Shown here: one piece after another, positions 1-6,816 of the stretch | Layout: every line of letters begins with the position of its first letter | Position numbering within the stretch: position 1 is the first letter of the stretch | Made by a program: the position numbers and the translations under genes | From: JBBIJR01 sp037445875 | GTDB lineage: Bacteria; CLD3; SB21 | Reading direction: 5' to 3' | Assembly (NCBI GenBank): GCA_037445875.1 | Contig: JBBIJR010000116.1 | Span: 1-7,382 of the forward strand | DNA length: 7,382 bases | The notes under the pieces: generated by a model | Told to the model about the DNA's origin: nothing | Databases searched by the model: none | What the model saw: only the letters and a program-made list of their open reading frames with translations

Positions 1-3000
1 GGTGAATCTTACAACGTGGAACAAAAAGACACGTTGGCCCTGCATGCGTACCAGGCTTTGCTGGACGCCTACCCCTTGTACCCCAAGGCTCCGGATGCCC
101 AGGCCAAGGTCATCCAGACCTTCGAGCGCATGTCCAACGCGTCAACGGACCGGGCGATGCAGCTGTCGCTGATGGACAGCGTGCTGAATAACCGGTATAA
201 ACTGTACCAGATGTTCAAGCCCGGCGGCGACTGGTCCCAGGCCGTGGAGGACAAGGAGATCGTTCGGCGGGGCAACCAGATGGCCCGCGACGTGCTCCTC
301 GAAAACATCAACTATTACTATCAGGAAGCCGCTCTCAGCGACGATCTGGAACAGTGGCGAACGGCCATGTCGATCAGCAAACAGTTCATCTCCTATTTTC
401 CGACCGACACGTTTGCCTATTTCGTTCATTACAACCTCGCCTTCATTCAGCATTACAAATTTGGTGAACTGGATTCCGCATACGAAGAGTACATCAAGGT
501 TGCGAACAAGTACACGTACGATACGTACCGTTACAAGGCGTCCATCGATGCGTACTTTATCGCCGATTCCCTGTACAAACAAAGTCCGTACAAGAAACCA
601 GCCAATGCTCCCCCCGACAGCATCATTCCGCTGACGCGCGGTGAAGACAGGCTGGTGGATGCCATCAACAACTACTCGCGCCTCTTTCCCGATACCATCA
701 GCGAGTATCCGGTAGATTCGCTGACGAACGAGAAACCCGTGATGGGGGTACCCGGCCGCAAGACCGCCGACTTCCTCGCGTACGCGGGTGAGATATTTTT
801 CAACCATAACGATTTCAACCGCGCCTCGCAGTATTTCAACACGGTGCTGACGCGCTACCCCAACAGCGACAAGGTCATCATCTCCGAGAAATACCTCATG
901 AAGTCGTATCTGGACCGCAAGGACTTTCGTAGTTCGGAGATTGTTGCCCGGCGCATTTTGGAGAATCCGGCTTCGAGCGCGGAACAAAAGGACGAGGCCG
1001 TCCGTACAATCTTCTATTCCATTTTCCGGCACGCGGAGATCTTCCAATCGGAGAAGCATAACGCCAAAGCGGGGAGAGAGTTCGAACGTGCCTTCCAGGA
1101 AGGATCACGCCTCGGCCATCAGAAACGGGAAGACCTCTCCGTCGCCCTCTTCAATTCGGGCATCGAGTACACCTCTTCCCGTGAGTTGAAGCGGGCCATC
1201 CGCATTTACGAATCCTATGCCGACTCCTTCCCGGCAACCAAGGACGCCCCCAACGCCCTGTACAACGCCCAGGCGCTGTATTTTGAAATGAAGGATGTGA
1301 AAGCGGCCGCCCGGACCTCGGAACGCCTGGCCGACAAGTACCCGAATTACAGCGAGAACAACGGCGCCATCAATGCGGAAATCGTGCTGTACAACGCCGA
1401 GTACTATTTTGAGCAAGCGGCAAAACAGGCCGCCGCACAGGGAGATACGGTCGACGCGAAAGCGATGAACTACGAGGCCATCCGGGTCAGCGAGAAATTC
1501 GTGCAGCGGTACCCGAAGTCCCAGTATGCCACCGAGGTAGATTTTGGCGTGGCCAAGCTGTACTTCCTGGTCAATGACGAGGAAAAGGGTTTTCAGAAAT
1601 ACCGCGAATTTGCCGGCCGCTATCCCAACGACAAGCGCAACGTGCAGGCCCTCTACGAGGTCGGTATGAACCACCTGCGCAAAGGACGCCGGGATGAGGC
1701 TATCCTCGCCTTTCAGGACACGCGCAAGAAGAGCGAGGAACTGAAGAAGCTAAGGCTGGACTACAACCGCTACTACTCATCCGAGGCGGTGTACGAACTT
1801 GCCCGTATGAAATACGAGGAGTTCTCCAAGGTCTTCCTCAAGGTCCCCAACGTGGACCACAAGGAAGCGAAGAAATTCGAACTCGTCAAGGAACTGATCG
1901 ATCTGTACCAGGCCGTGACGGAGTATGCGCACATCCGGACGTACGAAGCCTCGTACTATCGCGGCCTCGTGCGCGAGGAGTTCGGCGACGCTCTCGCGAC
2001 CCGGCAGTTCAAACAAGAAAAGGATATCGCCAAACAGATCATCGCGCAGAGCGAGGTCTATGCCGGTGCGGCCAAAGCCTACCGCGGCGCCGTCGAGGAA
2101 TACATCAATTCCTACAACTTCCTCGACAAAGCGTATAAAAAATTCCAGGAGGAGGAGCGGGCTCTGGCGGATTCCGTCGCCAAATTGTATCCCAATAAGC
2201 CGGATTCGGCCCTGATCGTCACTCGCTGGGCCATCGAAGGGCGCACGGCCAAGGACAAGGAATTCTCCCTCCGCCGCTTCAAGGAAATGTCCGCGTACTA
2301 TCGCGACCTCTCGCGGTCGAAGATTTCCCGGATTCTGTACCAGGTTGCCAACGCGAAGAAGCTGATCCTCGACGCCTATGTCAATGCCCCCACGACCTTC
2401 AAGTACGGGACGATCGAATACGTGGCGGAAAAACTCCAGGGCACGCCTGTGATCAAACGGGCCGCGGACGACGCCATCCTTGCGTTCGAATCGGCCGCGC
2501 GCGAAGCGGATTCGCTGGGCATCAACGACAAGTACTCAAGCGAATCCAAGCGTAACGTCGTGAAATTGTCCGGTATCGTGCCTTCGGAGCTCTCCAGACT
2601 CTCGTTTGCGGTCATGGACCTGTACCGTCAGGAATCCGACTACTATCGCGTGATCGTGGCCGGCGGTGAGAACTGGGTGGACAAGAACACGCGCAAGGGA
2701 TTCTACGATGTCTTCTACGACGTGCCGATCCAGATGAACGTATACATGTCCCAGTATGCTCAGCCAATCGGCACGCAGGCCATCAAGGCATACTCTACCG
2801 CGGTTAACCAGATAAAGGAAAAGAAACTTTTTAATGAAGATGCGCAACAGATCGAGAAAGAAATGTTGAACTTCGCTTACGAGTTTGCGCGCCAGAACTA
2901 TCGCGAGGCCGACACAGCGGACTATTACTATAAATCGTACGAAGCCATCTATTTCGCCAACCAGAGCCGCGACGAATTGGCCTACTACTCCGAAGCAAGT

Positions 3001-4077
3001 TCCACCTACAACCAGGTGTTGACGTTTGCGCGGGAGAACGCCCGCGGGGTCCTTGAGGAAGCGTACAACAACGCCGTGGACCTGGGATACATACGACTCG
3101 AGCCGGACCCTCAGGGTGCAGAAGGGGATCAGATTGCCATAGCGACCAATGCCAACGCGCGCCGAATTCTTGCGCTCCTCGGAAAGTACGATCAGTACTA
3201 TGCCAAGCTGCTCAAGTTGAAGACCTACAGTCACCAGTACGCCTCCAACTATTCGTCCTGGCTGTCCAGCCACCGCGCCGGGGAAGGGTGGCAAACGGCG
3301 TCCTTTAAAGATGGGGCATGGTACCCCGCCGCTCCGCCCCCCAATATCGAAATGGTGCCCCATGCCGTGTTGGACACGAGCGAAGCGTATCCGTTGTGGC
3401 TGGGACTCGGGCAGAGCTTCTCGCTGCCGAAACTGCCGGAGTACGTTCCGGAGGTGCCCAGGATCGAGGAGGAGAAGATCGACACGACCAGTACGGCGCC
3501 GGGTGGCGTGGGGACCGATACCAGCACGGTCATCGAAACACCGGTGGATACGACTTCCACGGCACCGCTGGACACGGCGAGCGAGGAGAGGGTGGAGAGC
3601 CACCGGCTTCTGGCGGCTTGGTTCGAAAACCCGGTCGTTCAGGATACCTCCGTGCGGCCCGTGTATTCTCAGATCGAAATGCAAAAGATCCTCGACACGC
3701 TCAAGACGGTGCACTTCCGGTTCAAGTTCGACATAACGGGCAGTCCTCAGCCGGGCAGGGTCTACTTTGCCGGCGATGGTTTCTTCGAATTCTATCTCAA
3801 CGGCGCCTACATCGGTTCGGCGCTGGCGGAGGAGGAGGACGAACGCGGGGATTCGCTGGAAGTGACCGACTTGTTCGCCGAGAACTTTGTCCAGGGCCGG
3901 AACGTCCTGGCGGTCGTGCTGCGGGACGGATCACCGCAGCAGCGCCACGGAATTCGTGCACTGCTCGTCGTCAACGAGGTCGAGGATGCCACGGCCGAGT
4001 TTGCGGAACCACCGATGCCGAAGGGGGACATTCTCAAGGAAGCCCTGTACCGGCGCGGACGCGTGGGAGGACGGTAA
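1..4077 (+). CDS. Large TPR-repeat protein with C-terminal galactose-binding-like domain (5' partial)
   Basis: The frame is open from base 1 to a TAA at 4075-4077, giving 1358 residues. The GTG at 16 has no Shine-Dalgarno sequence and no signal peptide follows it, so the true start is probably upstream. Most of the protein is Tyr-rich helical repeat. TPR-like pairs with the typical YPNS/YPKS/YPND ends occur at about residues 115-190, 257-323, 380-455 and 491-581, as in BamD/CpoB-type periplasmic TPR proteins. Helices continue to about 1080. A Trp-rich segment (W1087, W1097, W1107) then leads into a Thr/Pro linker (about 1150-1195). Residues 1235-1328 follow with a DGFFEFYLNGAYIG motif and a GRNVLAVVLRDG motif, the pattern of galactose-binding-like beta-sandwiches of glycan-acting proteins. 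It is probably a scaffold outside the inner membrane that touches other proteins or a glycan; this is inference, and export cannot be checked because the N-terminus is missing. The next gene starts one base after the stop, which suggests translational coupling. Confidence 0.85.
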   Translation, partial: GESYNVEQKDTLALHAYQALLDAYPLYPKAPDAQAKVIQTFERMSNASTDRAMQLSLMDSVLNNRYKLYQMFKPGGDWSQAVEDKEIVRRGNQMARDVLLENINYYYQEAALSDDLEQWRTAMSISKQFISYFPTDTFAYFVHYNLAFIQHYKFGELDSAYEEYIKVANKYTYDTYRYKASIDAYFIADSLYKQSPYKKPANAPPDSIIPLTRGEDRLVDAINNYSRLFPDTISEYPVDSLTNEKPVMGVPGRKTADFLAYAGEIFFNHNDFNRASQYFNTVLTRYPNSDKVIISEKYLMKSYLDRKDFRSSEIVARRILENPASSAEQKDEAVRTIFYSIFRHAEIFQSEKHNAKAGREFERAFQEGSRLGHQKREDLSVALFNSGIEYTSSRELKRAIRIYESYADSFPATKDAPNALYNAQALYFEMKDVKAAARTSERLADKYPNYSENNGAINAEIVLYNAEYYFEQAAKQAAAQGDTVDAKAMNYEAIRVSEKFVQRYPKSQYATEVDFGVAKLYFLVNDEEKGFQKYREFAGRYPNDKRNVQALYEVGMNHLRKGRRDEAILAFQDTRKKSEELKKLRLDYNRYYSSEAVYELARMKYEEFSKVFLKVPNVDHKEAKKFELVKELIDLYQAVTEYAHIRTYEASYYRGLVREEFGDALATRQFKQEKDIAKQIIAQSEVYAGAAKAYRGAVEEYINSYNFLDKAYKKFQEEERALADSVAKLYPNKPDSALIVTRWAIEGRTAKDKEFSLRRFKEMSAYYRDLSRSKISRILYQVANAKKLILDAYVNAPTTFKYGTIEYVAEKLQGTPVIKRAADDAILAFESAAREADSLGINDKYSSESKRNVVKLSGIVPSELSRLSFAVMDLYRQESDYYRVIVAGGENWVDKNTRKGFYDVFYDVPIQMNVYMSQYAQPIGTQAIKAYSTAVNQIKEKKLFNEDAQQIEKEMLNFAYEFARQNYREADTADYYYKSYEAIYFANQSRDELAYYSEASSTYNQVLTFARENARGVLEEAYNNAVDLGYIRLEPDPQGAEGDQIAIATNANARRILALLGKYDQYYAKLLKLKTYSHQYASNYSSWLSSHRAGEGWQTASFKDGAWYPAAPPPNIEMVPHAVLDTSEAYPLWLGLGQSFSLPKLPEYVPEVPRIEEEKIDTTSTAPGGVGTDTSTVIETPVDTTSTAPLDTASEERVESHRLLAAWFENPVVQDTSVRPVYSQIEMQKILDTLKTVHFRFKFDITGSPQPGRVYFAGDGFFEFYLNGAYIGSALAEEEDERGDSLEVTDLFAENFVQGRNVLAVVLRDGSPQQRHGIRALLVVNEVEDATAEFAEPPMPKGDILKEALYRRGRVGGR
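3481..3567 (+). repeat. Thr/Ser/Pro linker with duplicated DTTSTAP heptad
   Basis: Within the large TPR protein, the peptide DTTSTAP occurs twice, at 3481-3501 and 3547-3567 (residues 1161-1167 and 1183-1189), separated by a Gly/Thr/Val-rich stretch. The two copies use different codons, so this is not a fresh DNA duplication. The segment looks like a flexible extracytoplasmic linker. It sits between a Trp-rich stretch and the main beta-sandwich, so it may be an insertion loop of that domain. Confidence 0.6.
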
Positions 4078-4078
4078 A

Positions 4079-4555
4079 ATGAATACATGGTTCTTGGCTT
4101 TTTCGCTGATCATCTTCGTGGCCATTTCGGTGCGGCCTGTCCATGCGCAGGAAGTCCGCCATCCGGACATGGAACTTATCACAGACGATCAGGGAGAAGA
4201 GATCGTAGTGGAGGTTGCCACGCAGCGGCCACCGAACCCGAATCTGTACGAAGTCCGGGAGGAGGAGGGCGCCAAAGGACAACCCATCCTGGCCGTCTAT
4301 TACCGGCCGACGGATGAGTTGGTGGTCTTCTTCAGCCGCACGGTGATCAAAGGCAAGGTGGAAGGTCCGGGTTTGACGCTGTTCTTTGACCGCTACCAGC
4401 CTGAAATCGAAAAGGTCATCGGCCAGAAGAGCTATGAGAAAGACATCAAGAGGCGGTATCTGGACCTCATCTGGATCGACAAGGGTGATCTCGTGGACGC
4501 CGGCCCGGTGAACGTGAAAGAAGTCAATCAAATGCTCAAGAAACGGAGAAACTAG
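4079..4555 (+). CDS. Small exported protein of unknown family
   Basis: This gene encodes 158 residues. The ATG at 4079 is chosen because GGGAGG at 4065-4070 lies eight bases upstream and because the first residues form a clear signal peptide: hydrophobic residues 4-18, then a VHA-Q cleavage site at about residues 21-24. The same frame stays open further upstream, but only as an overlap with the previous gene. The mature part of about 135 residues is charged. It has alternating hydrophobic strands (EIVVEVA, ILAVYY, ELVVFFSR, LTLFFD) and ends in a Lys/Arg-rich tail. There is no lipobox Cys, no later membrane segment and no metal-binding or catalytic motif that I can recognise. It starts one base after the TPR gene stops, so the two products probably act together, perhaps as a periplasmic complex. 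I do not recognise the family. Confidence 0.85.
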   Translation: MNTWFLAFSLIIFVAISVRPVHAQEVRHPDMELITDDQGEEIVVEVATQRPPNPNLYEVREEEGAKGQPILAVYYRPTDELVVFFSRTVIKGKVEGPGLTLFFDRYQPEIEKVIGQKSYEKDIKRRYLDLIWIDKGDLVDAGPVNVKEVNQMLKKRRN

Positions 4556-4579
4556 TCCCTTTACGTGTCCAAAAAGGAC

Positions 4580-4607
4580 TTGCATTTGAACTAATTGTAC
4601 ATATATT
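4580..4607 (+). promoter_or_regulatory. Candidate sigma70-type promoter for the exbB-exbD-exbD operon
   Basis: TTGCAT at 4580-4585 and TATATT at 4602-4607 are separated by 16 bases. The -10 box matches TATAAT at five of six positions, but the -35 box matches TTGACA only at three. The site lies in a 199-base AT-rich gap (4556-4754) between GC-rich genes, the only substantial gap upstream of the channel gene. Transcription from here would give a leader of about 140 bases, which contains a run of nine T (4710-4718). I see no strong terminator for the upstream genes, so read-through is also possible. No experiment supports this site. Confidence 0.35.
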
Positions 4608-4739
4608 AACGGCATCGGTTTTACTCATCTTGCATCCCTGCTCATTCAAAGGTCACCCACTTACTCTGGTTCAGACTGTTTTTCACATTTCTACTGAAGA
4701 ATCGTCGAATTTTTTTTTGAAGTAACCTAAAACCCTAAT

Positions 4740-4746
4740 AGGAGGT
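4740..4746 (+). promoter_or_regulatory. Strong ribosome binding site of the ExbB-family gene
   Basis: AGGAGGT is a near-complete anti-16S match, eight bases before the ATG at 4755. It fixes the start and therefore shows that the signal-like N-terminal segment is part of the protein. Confidence 0.8.
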
Positions 4747-4754
4747 CTCGATTC

Positions 4755-5579
4755 ATGAAACGAAGTATGATCTTCAGCATCGCACTCGTTGCGGCGGTTA
4801 CGGTTTTTGCGTTGAGTGCCGTGTCGACGACGGAAGTGAAGGCTGCCACGATGATCTGGCAGGAGGAGGGCGGTGCCGGTGGGGACGCAGCGGCCACCGT
4901 GCAATCCGGCAGCGCGATCTTCTTCGACAAGTTCTTCGGAAGCTTCCGCTGGAGCCAGGACGGCGCCTCCTACATGTGGTTGATCGCCTTGATGGGCGTT
5001 TTCGCCATTTCTATCATGATTGAGAGAACCTACTTCATTTTCGTACGGTCGAACGTGGATGCGCCCAAGTTCATGGCCGAAATCCGAAAACTGGTCGCCG
5101 GCGGCAACCTGAAGAAAGCTGTGGCCCTTTGCGAAACAGCCAAAGACAAGGCCCTTCCGGCTGTCGTATTGGCCGGTCTCAAACGAGCCCTGGAAAAAGA
5201 AGGCGGACCCTTGGATTTCCGCGCCATTCAGAATGCCGTGGATGAAGGGACCCTGGAGATCATTCCAAAACTTACGGAGCGTTCCGGCTACCTGGCCATG
5301 CTCAGCAACGTAGCGACCCTGCTTGGACTTATGGGCACCGTGTACGGTCTGATCATCGCGTTCGCCGCCGTTGGTAACCCGGCCATCCCGGAAGACAAGA
5401 AATCGCTGCTGCTCGCTGACGGTATTTCGGCCGCCATGCAGACGACCATTTTCGGTCTGACCGTCGCCATTCCTTCCATTGTGATCTACACGATCATCAC
5501 GACCAAGACGACCAAGATCATCGATGAGATGGACGAGCACATGGTCAAACTGATCAACCTGATGACCGGAAACAAGTAA
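4755..5579 (+). CDS. MotA/TolQ/ExbB-family proton channel protein
   Basis: This 274-residue protein is the channel-forming subunit of a proton-motive-force-driven inner-membrane motor. Residues 1-30 look like a cleavable signal peptide (basic start, hydrophobic core, VKA-A site). A Gly/Ala-rich segment of about 40 residues follows. Three membrane segments then lie at about 73-96, 178-206 and 224-250, with the large cytoplasmic loop (about 97-175) between the first two, as in ExbB and TolQ. Family hallmarks are the GLMGTVYG motif (191-198) and the GLTVAIPSIVIY motif (234-245). T195 and T231 align by eye with the pore-lining T148 and T181 of E. coli ExbB. The C-terminal tail is short and charged. 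E. coli ExbB lacks a cleaved signal peptide, so the N-terminal extension is unusual. Two ExbD-family genes follow directly. ExbB, TolQ and AglR-like proteins cannot be told apart by sequence reading alone, so no symbol is given. Confidence 0.93.
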   Translation: MKRSMIFSIALVAAVTVFALSAVSTTEVKAATMIWQEEGGAGGDAAATVQSGSAIFFDKFFGSFRWSQDGASYMWLIALMGVFAISIMIERTYFIFVRSNVDAPKFMAEIRKLVAGGNLKKAVALCETAKDKALPAVVLAGLKRALEKEGGPLDFRAIQNAVDEGTLEIIPKLTERSGYLAMLSNVATLLGLMGTVYGLIIAFAAVGNPAIPEDKKSLLLADGISAAMQTTIFGLTVAIPSIVIYTIITTKTTKIIDEMDEHMVKLINLMTGNK

Positions 5580-5610
5580 ACACAAGAGTTTATCAGGCGA
5601 TTTTTGATTT

Positions 5611-5640
5611 GCTCTCAACAAACGGTCGTTTGTTGAGAGC
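5611..5640. promoter_or_regulatory. Perfect 14-bp inverted repeat (mRNA hairpin) between exbB-like and exbD-like genes
   Basis: The left arm GCTCTCAACAAACG (5611-5624) and its exact reverse complement (5627-5640) flank the two bases GT. In RNA this would fold as a 13-bp stem with a GGUC tetraloop. It lies 31 bases after the ExbB-family stop and ends 11 bases before the AAGGG ribosome binding site of the next gene, which stays free. No T-run follows on either strand, so it is not a classic intrinsic terminator. It may be an RNA processing or 3'-end stabilising element, a partial attenuator that keeps channel mRNA above ExbD mRNA, or a DNA operator. The repeat is certain; its function is inferred. 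Confidence 0.8.
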
Positions 5641-5663
5641 CAACAACCTGTAAGGGCAAGTTC

Positions 5664-6239
5664 ATGGCATTCAAACCATCAGCACGACGAAGCATAAAGG
5701 TCGAGAGCACCGATTTGGACCTTCGTCCGATCATGAACCTTATGTGCATCTTGATTCCGCTGCTTCTGAGTTGTTCCCAGTTCGTCAAGAACACGGTCAT
5801 CGAACTCAACCTGCCCCAATTGAGCAGCGGGCCCGGTCCATCGACGGAAAAGCCCGACAAGCCGGAGCAAGAAAAGGCCCGGCTTGGCTTGAAACTCGTT
5901 GTTACCGAGAAGGGCATCACGATCGCAGGAAATACGGCGGTATTGACCGGACAGGGTGGGGCCGGACCCACGCTTCCGAAGTTGGCGGACGGCCGGTATG
6001 ACTACGAGGGGCTAGAGAAGAAGATGCAGGACATTACCAAGATGGTGTCGGGGAAGGGGTTTGAAGATGAACGGACTGTGATCATCACCGCGGAGGATAT
6101 CATAGAATATCAGGCCATAGTGAGTATCATAGACATTATATCCGGTGCCGCAGTCAAAGAACTGAAGGATCCGAGCACGAACCAGATCGTAAAAGAGCCG
6201 TGGTTCACCAATATCGGTGTCGGTAAACTCATTATCTAA
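5664..6239 (+). CDS. ExbD/TolR-family protein 1, Asn in place of the membrane Asp
   Basis: This 191-residue protein has a short cytoplasmic N-terminus, one membrane segment (about 22-42) and a periplasmic domain, the ExbD/TolR topology. The ATG has AAGGG (5652-5656) seven bases upstream. In the motif LRPIMNLM (20-27) the Pro is kept, but the essential ExbD/TolR Asp (D25 in E. coli ExbD, D23 in TolR) is Asn25, codon AAC at 5736-5738. The membrane segment also has an extra Pro32 and two Cys (C28, C37). A Pro/Lys/Glu-rich linker (about 55-72) precedes the periplasmic fold. The TVIITAEDIIEYQAIVSIID stretch (138-157) matches the usual ExbD core. The protein is longer than classical ExbD (about 140 residues). 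Its first seven residues match those of the next gene product. On known ExbD biochemistry it should not relay protons by itself, so it probably pairs with protein 2. Confidence 0.88.
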   Translation: MAFKPSARRSIKVESTDLDLRPIMNLMCILIPLLLSCSQFVKNTVIELNLPQLSSGPGPSTEKPDKPEQEKARLGLKLVVTEKGITIAGNTAVLTGQGGAGPTLPKLADGRYDYEGLEKKMQDITKMVSGKGFEDERTVIITAEDIIEYQAIVSIIDIISGAAVKELKDPSTNQIVKEPWFTNIGVGKLII

Positions 6240-6257
6240 TCGGTAAGGAAGTTCATC

Positions 6258-6767
6258 ATGGCATTCAAACCCTCTGCGGCCAAGAAACACGCGACCTCCA
6301 CGGAAGCAGCGCTAAACATGAACTCGTTGATGGACATGTTGACGATCATGTTGCTGTTTCTTTTGACTTCGTTCTCGACTTCGGGTGCGTTGGCTACGGC
6401 GTCGGAAGGTCTGCAGCCGCCGCGTATCGTGACGAAGAACAAGCCCAAGAAAGCGGTGGTTGTGGGTATTTCCAAATACCATGTTTTCTTCAACAAAGAA
6501 CCGATCGTGGAAGTGGAGAAAGTTCTCGCCCAGAAGAACACGTTCTTGATCGCCGAACTGGCCGAACGCCTTGAAGCCGAAGCGACCAAGGCACAGGACC
6601 TGGAAGATCGTTTCGGTATAGCGTGGAACCGCGAGTTGCTTGTGTTTGGAGACAAGGAAGTTCCCTTTAATGTACTTCTGAAAGTAGTGGTCACGTGCGG
6701 ACGGAACCAGTTCTCCAATCTCCGCCTGATGGGCAACCTGGCCGCCAAGCAGGATATACTTCAATGA
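6258..6767 (+). CDS. ExbD/TolR-family protein 2, membrane Asp retained
   Basis: This 169-residue protein has the same topology as its neighbour: cytoplasmic N-terminus, membrane segment at about 24-45, then a periplasmic domain. The start is supported by AAGGAA (6245-6250), seven bases upstream. The membrane motif NSLMDMLTIMLLFLL (22-36) keeps the family Asp as D26 (codon GAC at 6333-6335), although the usual Pro before it is Ser23. The periplasmic end (about 126-156, with FGDKEVPF and a following CGRNQF) fits the ExbD/TolR fold. It probably supplies the proton-carrying residue of the motor. It lies 18 bases after protein 1 and shares MAFKPSA at the start, but the rest has diverged strongly, so the pair is an old duplication. 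The stop is TGA at 6765-6767. Confidence 0.9.
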   Translation: MAFKPSAAKKHATSTEAALNMNSLMDMLTIMLLFLLTSFSTSGALATASEGLQPPRIVTKNKPKKAVVVGISKYHVFFNKEPIVEVEKVLAQKNTFLIAELAERLEAEATKAQDLEDRFGIAWNRELLVFGDKEVPFNVLLKVVVTCGRNQFSNLRLMGNLAAKQDILQ

Positions 6768-6802
6768 GCATACACAAGTCAACCAAGACTCTTTTCCGTT
6801 GT

Positions 6803-6811
6803 AAAGGAGGT
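6803..6811 (+). promoter_or_regulatory. Strong ribosome binding site that sets the start of the last gene
   Basis: AAAGGAGGT lies five bases before the ATG at 6817, in the 49-base gap after the second ExbD-family gene. It is the strongest Shine-Dalgarno match in the window together with that of the ExbB-family gene. Confidence 0.8.
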
Positions 6812-6816
6812 CTGAA

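Noticed and set aside
16..18. GTG as the true start of the TPR gene
   Set aside because: The frame is open to the window edge, no Shine-Dalgarno sequence precedes the GTG, and no signal peptide follows, so the gene is more likely truncated by the window.
2536..3714. Long open frame on the - strand (392 codons) opposite the TPR gene
   Set aside because: It lies fully opposite a well-supported coding frame, has no convincing ribosome binding site or domain, and its His/Arg/Val-rich product is typical of an antisense shadow in GC-rich DNA.
3318..4082. Second + strand open frame of 254 codons inside the 3' end of the TPR gene
   Set aside because: It is the +1-type shadow of the real frame, Arg/Gly-rich and without a fold signature. 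The real frame has coherent beta-sandwich motifs here.
4567..4579. Small inverted repeat GTCC-AAAAA-GGAC just after the 158-residue gene, as a terminator
   Set aside because: The stem is only four base pairs and no T-run follows. It overlaps the candidate promoter region and is not a credible terminator.
4579..4635. CTTGCAT direct repeat (4579-4585 and 4629-4635) as an operator pair
   Set aside because: A seven-base repeat is expected about once by chance in a 199-base gap, and the surrounding bases are not shared.
4665..4683. TCTG-GTT-CAGA hairpin followed by five T, as an intrinsic terminator
   Set aside because: The stem is only four base pairs with a three-base loop and is separated from the T-run by three bases. 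It is too weak to call.
4724..4746. Pairing of ACCT (4725-4728) with AGGT (4743-4746) as a ribosome-site-hiding switch
   Set aside because: Only four base pairs over a 14-base loop; too weak, and no riboswitch core is visible in the leader.
4683..5621. Open frame of 312 codons on the - strand opposite the ExbB-family gene
   Set aside because: The + strand frame has clear family motifs, and the antisense product is His/Gly/Asp-rich with no recognisable domain.
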